Assembly: GCA_016235595.1 (NCBI GenBank)
Contig: JACRJX010000043.1
Location: 248,001 to 312,000, forward strand
Direction: 5' to 3'
DNA length: 64,000 nucleotides
From: Verrucomicrobiota bacterium
GTDB lineage: Bacteria; Verrucomicrobiota; Verrucomicrobiia; CAIQCK01
Within the stretch, counting starts at the first letter, position 1, and the number at the start of each line of letters is the position of its first letter. The translations under genes and the position numbers were made by a program. The notes under the pieces are model-generated. The model had not been told where the DNA came from and ran no database searches. It saw only the letters and a program-made list of their open reading frames with translations. Positions 60,107-64,000 of the stretch are shown here, in pieces.

Positions 60107-61357
60107 TCACTTCCCGATGCAATAGAGGTTGGTGAGCGTGCGAATGAAGAGCTGGCCGCGGCTGATGGCGGGTGAGGCGTAGCAGGATTCCTTCTCCTCG
60201 CCGAGCGGATTGACAGCGACTTGCTCGAACTTCGGCCCGGCCTTGATGACATGGGTGTTGCTGTCGTCGTCGAGGAAGTAAAGCAGATTGCCGGCGCGGA
60301 CCGGCGACGGCCAGTGATGACGGCCGAGTTTTTCCGTCCAGAGTATCTTGCCGGTCTTGGCCTCAAGGCAGCTCGCGTGGCCCATTTCGGACACGATGAA
60401 GAAATACGGCCCGCATACGATGGGCGACGGCACGTAGGAAACCATTTTCGCATCCAGCTTGTGGCGCCAGGCGATGTGCGTTTGGGTGATGTTGCCCGTG
60501 CCATCCGGCCGGATGCCGACGAAGTGGCGCTCCGGGAAACCGCCGCTGATGAAGAAGACGCCTTCGGCGAAAACCGGGCTGGCGACGAACTGTTCGGTGG
60601 GGCCGTCCATGAGCCAGTGTTGTTTGCCGGTGGCGGGATCGTAGCTGGCAACACACACGCTGCCGCTGAGGACCATCTGTGTTTTGCCGGCGGCCTCGAC
60701 GATGATCGGCGTGCAGTAGGAACGCGTGCGGTTCGGGCGATCCGTGCGCCAACGCTCGACGCCCGTGTTCTTCTCATACGCCACGATCCATGCCACGTCG
60801 TCCTGGTCGCAGTTGAGGATGACGAGGTCTTTGTGAAGCACCGGCGAACTGCAAAACCCGTGCTTGGAGGCGAACGTGCCGGGCGATTTGCGCCAGAGTT
60901 CCTTGCCCTCCATGTCATAGCAAGCGATGGCGATGTTCGGCTTTTGCAGGAATGCGACCCAGACGCGCTGGCCGTCGGTGGCGGGCGTGCCGCTGGCATA
61001 GCTGTTGAGCCGGTTCATCTTCTCTGGCGGCGAGGTCAGCACGGTCCGCTCCCAGAGCGTCTTGCCGCTGCGCCGGTCGAGGCAGAGCAATATGCGCTTG
61101 TCACCGTCGGCGACGTAGGTTGTCACGAAAACTCGGTCGCCCCAGATGATCGGCGAGGAGTGCCCTGAGCCTGGAATGGCGACTTTCCACGCGATGTTCT
61201 GGGTGCCGTTGGTGCCGCTGCTCCAGCGAGTGGGGATGTTCGTCTCGTCTGAAACGCCGTCGAGTTGCGACCCGCGCCAGCTCGGCCATTCGCTGGCGAA
61301 GGCGGTTGTTGCAAAAACTGCCGCTGCGATCCCAAGGCACTTCAGTTTGATGAACAT
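60107..61357 (-). CDS. secreted PQQ-like beta-propeller repeat protein
   Basis: A 416-residue protein with a signal peptide (MFIKLKCLGIAAAVFATTAFA) and a beta-propeller of PQQ-type repeats. The opening WPSWRGSQLDGVS is typical of the exported PQQ-repeat proteins common in Planctomycetota and Verrucomicrobiota. Repeats end in Trp-containing strands: GKTLWERT, GKELWRKS, GVERWRTD, GKQHWLMD and GKILWTEK. Such proteins resemble BamB but usually lack its outer-membrane assembly role; cofactor binding is unproven and catalytic residues of quinoprotein dehydrogenases are not visible. A separate promoter is likely, as it faces the kinase gene tail-to-tail. Confidence 0.85.
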   Translation of the reverse strand: MFIKLKCLGIAAAVFATTAFASEWPSWRGSQLDGVSDETNIPTRWSSGTNGTQNIAWKVAIPGSGHSSPIIWGDRVFVTTYVADGDKRILLCLDRRSGKTLWERTVLTSPPEKMNRLNSYASGTPATDGQRVWVAFLQKPNIAIACYDMEGKELWRKSPGTFASKHGFCSSPVLHKDLVILNCDQDDVAWIVAYEKNTGVERWRTDRPNRTRSYCTPIIVEAAGKTQMVLSGSVCVASYDPATGKQHWLMDGPTEQFVASPVFAEGVFFISGGFPERHFVGIRPDGTGNITQTHIAWRHKLDAKMVSYVPSPIVCGPYFFIVSEMGHASCLEAKTGKILWTEKLGRHHWPSPVRAGNLLYFLDDDSNTHVIKAGPKFEQVAVNPLGEEKESCYASPAISRGQLFIRTLTNLYCIGK

Positions 61358-61441
61358 GGCCGCGTAGTTTACCGGGAACCGGCGGAAAGTAGATGCAAAA
61401 AAATCAAGCCCGCGGCGCGGGGGCAGCCGGATCGCTTCGGC

Positions 61442-62278
61442 TCAGACGTAAACCTTCTTCAGATACTCGATGGCCTGGCGCGCGATGGTTTCGGGGTCGG
61501 GATCGTATTTGAAGACTTCCACGGAGACGTAGCCGTCGTAGCCGATCTCGTGCAGCGCGGCGACAAACGGTTTGTGGTCGAGACCGCTGGTGTTGGGGCC
61601 GCGCCGGTTCGGGTCGTTGGCGTGAAAGTGCCGGACGACACCGCGCGATTCGCGGATGATGTCGGGGATCGGCCGGCCTTCGTCGCACATGGCCTTCACG
61701 TCGAGGTGCAGCGCGAAGTTCGGGCAGTTCACCATGCTGACGAGCCGGCGGCCGTGCTTGGCGGTATTGATGAAGTTGGTGTCCGGGCGGCCGAGCGGCT
61801 CGATGGCAATCGTCACCCCGCGCGCCGCGGCCCGCGGCATGATGGCGCGGAAAACCCCGGCGGCGAACTCCATGCCCTGCTCGATTTCCACGCCCGCCTG
61901 CAAATCGCGCTGCTTGGGCGAACCCCACACCAGCACATCACCGCCGAGGTCGGCGCAGAAATCAACGAGCGCCTCGCCGTAGTGGGTGGTGGCTTCGCGC
62001 ACGGCGCGGTCGGGCGAGGTGAGATGGAAGCCTTTCGTGAACGCAAGCAGCCAGTGCAGGCCGATGATTTTGACGCCGGCGGCAGCGGCGGTATCGCGAA
62101 GTTTCTTGCGCTCGTCGGCGGAGATTGTGCGGACGTCGTGGCTGAAGGTGAACGGCGCGAGTTCCAGCGCTTGGTAGCCGAGTTGCGCGGCGCAGCGGCA
62201 CTGTTTCTCGAACGGCCAGGGTTCCCACGGCATCTTCTCGGCTGGCGCGAAGGTTTCGTTACAGATGGCGTAGCGCAC
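61442..62278 (-). CDS. sugar-phosphate isomerase/epimerase (xylose isomerase-like TIM barrel)
   Basis: A 278-residue cytoplasmic protein. The GTG at 62278 is chosen over upstream in-frame codons because a perfect AGGAGG (62291-62286) precedes it by 7 bases and the barrel starts at once with RYAICNETFAP. Metal-binding strands are recognisable: TIAIEPLGRPDTNF (Glu on strand 5), LHLDVKAMCDEG, VRHFHANDPNRRGPN (Asp and His) and YVSVEVFKYDPDP (final Glu). Members isomerise sugars such as D-psicose, L-rhamnulose or inosose derivatives; the substrate is unknown. It follows the thioredoxin gene by 51 bp on the same strand. Confidence 0.87.
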   Translation of the reverse strand: MRYAICNETFAPAEKMPWEPWPFEKQCRCAAQLGYQALELAPFTFSHDVRTISADERKKLRDTAAAAGVKIIGLHWLLAFTKGFHLTSPDRAVREATTHYGEALVDFCADLGGDVLVWGSPKQRDLQAGVEIEQGMEFAAGVFRAIMPRAAARGVTIAIEPLGRPDTNFINTAKHGRRLVSMVNCPNFALHLDVKAMCDEGRPIPDIIRESRGVVRHFHANDPNRRGPNTSGLDHKPFVAALHEIGYDGYVSVEVFKYDPDPETIARQAIEYLKKVYV

Positions 62279-62329
62279 GGCAAATCCTCCTGTGAAGCAC
62301 GGAGCGACAAGCGCCGTCGTGCGGGGCAA

Positions 62330-62659
62330 TCAAAGGTTTTCGCTGATCAACTTCTGGAGCTCTTTCTTCGGCTTCGCGCCCGCAGCCTGCGCGACAACCT
62401 GGCCGCCTTTGAACATGATCAAAGCCGGGATGCTCGTGACGCGATACTGCGCAGCCAGTTCGTTGGCATCGTCCACGTTGCACTTGGCGATCCGGGCCTT
62501 GCCGTCGAACTCGACGGCCAGTTGGTCGAGCACCGGGGCGATCATCTTGCAGGGACCGCACCACGGAGCCCAGAAATCCACAAGCACCGGCAGGGGGGAT
62601 TTCAACACCTCGGCGTCGAAATTGGCAGCGGTGATTTGAACAATATTGGAGCTTGCCAT
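62330..62659 (-). CDS. trxA: thioredoxin
   Basis: A 109-residue cytoplasmic thioredoxin. The redox site is FWAPWCGPCK (Cys34, Cys37), the buried Asp is in VLVDFWA (Asp28), and the cis-Pro motif TSIPALIMF is intact. Length and the C-terminal helix are normal. It reduces protein disulfides, receiving electrons from thioredoxin reductase, which is not in this window. AAAGGATTTTGATTT precedes the ATG. The epimerase gene downstream may be co-transcribed. Confidence 0.96.
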   Translation of the reverse strand: MASSNIVQITAANFDAEVLKSPLPVLVDFWAPWCGPCKMIAPVLDQLAVEFDGKARIAKCNVDDANELAAQYRVTSIPALIMFKGGQVVAQAAGAKPKKELQKLISENL

Positions 62660-62720
62660 AAATCAAAATCCTTTGAACAGCGACGTCCCGCCGGGGAATG
62701 ACTGCGCGGAGCTTCGCGGT

Positions 62721-63305
62721 TTAACCCAGGTGCGCCTTCAGCAAAGACCAGACCGCTATGCCGGAAACGAGCACCACCAAGATACTCAATATCAAGTCCA
62801 CCAGCGTTGGTCCACCCGCTATCATCTGGACTGGAGCGGGCGCCGGGACAGCCGAACCGGGCGCGAGAGGCGGCGAAGGAATCTTGGGAATATCCGCCGT
62901 CTGCAACTTGACCGTGGGCTTTGACACAGACGTGGCAGAAGACGACGACGCAGGCTGGGCTACCGGTGAGGCTGTGGTCGCGGTAGGAGCCGCCGCGGCT
63001 GTGACGGTGGACGGAACCTGTCCGATGGGTTGGGCGCGGATGGTGGGCGGCGGAACAACAGGCGCAGCCGGCTTGGTGGCGCCGGGAACACTGCCTGTGG
63101 TTTTCTTCAGCCGCGATGTCTCTTTCTTCGGCACGACCGGCATGGCCGCTACCGTGGCACCCAACTTTGGCGCTCCTCCCGTGGCGGATGGGCTGGCAGC
63201 CGCACCGGCGGCCGATGGCGGCACCGGCCGGGGTGGCAATGTGATGCGCACCGTGTCTTTCTTTTCTTGCTTACTAGCGTCGCCCGCCGAAGGAGTCTCA
63301 GCCAT
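62721..63305 (-). CDS. low-complexity Ala/Pro/Thr-rich tail-anchored protein
   Basis: A 194-residue protein. The first 30 residues hold a conserved-looking DTVRITLPPRP motif that I have seen only in proteins of this bacterial group, so the family is unnamed. Residues 30-165 are Ala/Pro/Ser/Thr/Val-rich and probably disordered. A single membrane helix at about 170-190 (LVDLILSILVVLVSGIAVWSL) ends the protein, giving a tail-anchored topology with the N-terminus in the cytoplasm. GAGAGGTTATT precedes the ATG and a strong promoter lies 23 bases further upstream. It may be a membrane-linked scaffold; no function can be assigned. Confidence 0.7.
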   Translation of the reverse strand: MAETPSAGDASKQEKKDTVRITLPPRPVPPSAAGAAASPSATGGAPKLGATVAAMPVVPKKETSRLKKTTGSVPGATKPAAPVVPPPTIRAQPIGQVPSTVTAAAAPTATTASPVAQPASSSSATSVSKPTVKLQTADIPKIPSPPLAPGSAVPAPAPVQMIAGGPTLVDLILSILVVLVSGIAVWSLLKAHLG

Positions 63306-63327
63306 AATAACCTCTCAATTTCGGCGC

Positions 63328-63355
63328 AGTATAGCCATCGTCCAAGACCTGTCAA
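63328..63355 (-). promoter_or_regulatory. strong sigma-70-like promoter of the tail-anchored protein gene
   Basis: On the minus strand TTGACA (63355-63350, perfect) and TATACT (63333-63328, five of six) are 16 bp apart. The expected transcript start is near 63321, giving a leader of about 16 bases with GAGAGG. Confidence 0.7.
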
Positions 63356-63482
63356 AGTTTTTCTCCCGGCGGCGTGTCATTTGTCGCGGCCAACACAGAG
63401 GCTGGCGTCAGCGTTGCCAGTGTGTGTTGGCAGCCATCCTGCACTTGACCGCTGGCGGATGGTCTGTAGGCTGCCCGATGGC

Positions 63483-64000
63483 ATGAAAACAGTCTTCGTC
63501 GTTACCCTGGCCGCCACTCTCTGCCTCCCGCTCGCCCACGCCCAACAATCCGCCACCGGCACGCTCGGCGCCATCGAACGGCTCGATCCCGCGCTGGACA
63601 AACTCATTCTGCCCGGCGCGGTCATCGAGAAAATTGCCGAGGGTTTTGATTGGTCCGAAGGTCCCGTGTGGATGCCGGCCGAGGGCTGCCTGTTGTTCTC
63701 CGACGTGCCGCGCAACACGGTCTATCGGTGGACAACCAGGGTGGGCGTCAGCGTGTTTCTGAAATCGAGCGGCTACACCGGCCAACTGAAGTCCGGCCAG
63801 CAGGAACCCGGCTCCAACGGTCTCACGCTTGACGCTGAGGGCCGGCTGGTCCTCTGCGAGCACGGCGACCGCCGCGTCGCGCGGCTGGAGAGAAACGGTC
63901 GCAAGACCACGCTCGCGGATCGCTACGAGGGCAAGCGGCTCAACAGCCCCAACGATCTCGTCTTCAAATCCAACGGCGACCTTTACTTCACCGATCCGCC
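63483..64000 (+). CDS. secreted SMP-30/gluconolactonase-family protein, N-terminal part (3' end outside window)
   Basis: 172 codons are open to the window edge with no stop, beginning with an ATG and a signal peptide (MKTVFVVTLAATLCLPLAHA). The mature part is the first half of an SMP-30/gluconolactonase beta-propeller: FDWSEGPVWMPAEGCLLFSDV with the first metal-binding Glu, NGLTLDAEGRLVLCEHGDRRV, LNSPNDLVFKSNGDLYFTDP with the Asn ligand. Members hydrolyse sugar lactones with a divalent metal. The gene is divergent from the tail-anchored protein gene, with 177 bp between them; apart from the promoter of that gene nothing else is visible there. Confidence 0.85.
   Translation, partial: MKTVFVVTLAATLCLPLAHAQQSATGTLGAIERLDPALDKLILPGAVIEKIAEGFDWSEGPVWMPAEGCLLFSDVPRNTVYRWTTRVGVSVFLKSSGYTGQLKSGQQEPGSNGLTLDAEGRLVLCEHGDRRVARLERNGRKTTLADRYEGKRLNSPNDLVFKSNGDLYFTDP

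Overview
The window is GC-rich, gene-dense bacterial DNA with about 45 recognisable or plausible protein genes. No rRNA, tRNA, insertion sequence, phage or CRISPR array was recognised. The gene content suggests a heterotrophic member of the Verrucomicrobiota (Limisphaerales/Pedosphaera-like), with Planctomycetota as the alternative. The reasons are: many enzymes with twin-arginine leaders (amidohydrolase, DegT-type aminotransferase, Gfo/Idh/MocA oxidoreductase, sugar-phosphate epimerase), secreted glycan-degrading enzymes (GH38, GH97, GH29, DUF1080, DUF4838), large Ser/Thr kinases joined to FGE-like or leucine-rich sensor parts, and abundant palindromic intergenic repeats. There is no phylogenetic marker gene, so this placement is inference.

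Layout. 1-6067: a co-directional cluster of two amidohydrolases, an exported PLP aminotransferase-like protein, an unknown secreted protein and a Gfo/Idh/MocA oxidoreductase. 6170-9412 (minus strand): a compact type II restriction-modification operon made of a C-protein-like regulator, an m5C methyltransferase, an MvaI/BcnI-like endonuclease and a Vsr mismatch endonuclease, with two C-box-like operators at the regulator start. 9465-19551: signal peptidase I, a sugar porter, a secreted GH38 enzyme, RmuC, an epimerase, and an ArsR regulator followed by a CobW/COG0523 metallochaperone. 19572-25854: a GlpF-like channel, a leucine-rich pseudokinase, and the purF-purM pair. 25944-30966: an SGNH hydrolase, a DUF493 protein, the nrfHA ammonifying nitrite reductase behind a perfect FNR-type box, and a GH97 enzyme. 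31150-41836: a phosphohexomutase, an alpha-L-fucosidase, a DUF1080 protein, an epimerase, a lipoate-ligase-like protein, a zinc-ribbon kinase and a radical SAM protein. 41851-52582 (mostly minus strand): a glycan-related pair (unknown secreted protein plus DUF4838), an RNase H-like exonuclease, RNase PH, a MATE/ANKH-like transporter, an aminotransferase and PolX. 52786-59900: an orphan membrane protein and a tandem pair of receptor-like kinases. One is kinase-TM-FGE. The other is kinase-adenylate cyclase-TM-FGE-FGE. 60107-64000: a PQQ-propeller protein, an epimerase, thioredoxin, a tail-anchored low-complexity protein and the start of an SMP-30/gluconolactonase gene.

How the parts fit. Most metabolic genes point to uptake and breakdown of complex or fucosylated, mannosylated glycans. 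nrfHA gives nitrite respiration or detoxification under low oxygen. The most unusual material is the kinase family (four members; one has lost its catalytic Asp, one has gained a nucleotide cyclase and a second FGE-like domain), the self-contained R-M-Vsr island, and three families of palindromic repeats. One repeat family has the GTAG-hairpin form of REP/REPIN elements, and another has a copy embedded in a coding sequence. Promoter-like sites repeatedly show a 16-bp spacer, and several lie so close to the start codon that short or absent leaders are likely.
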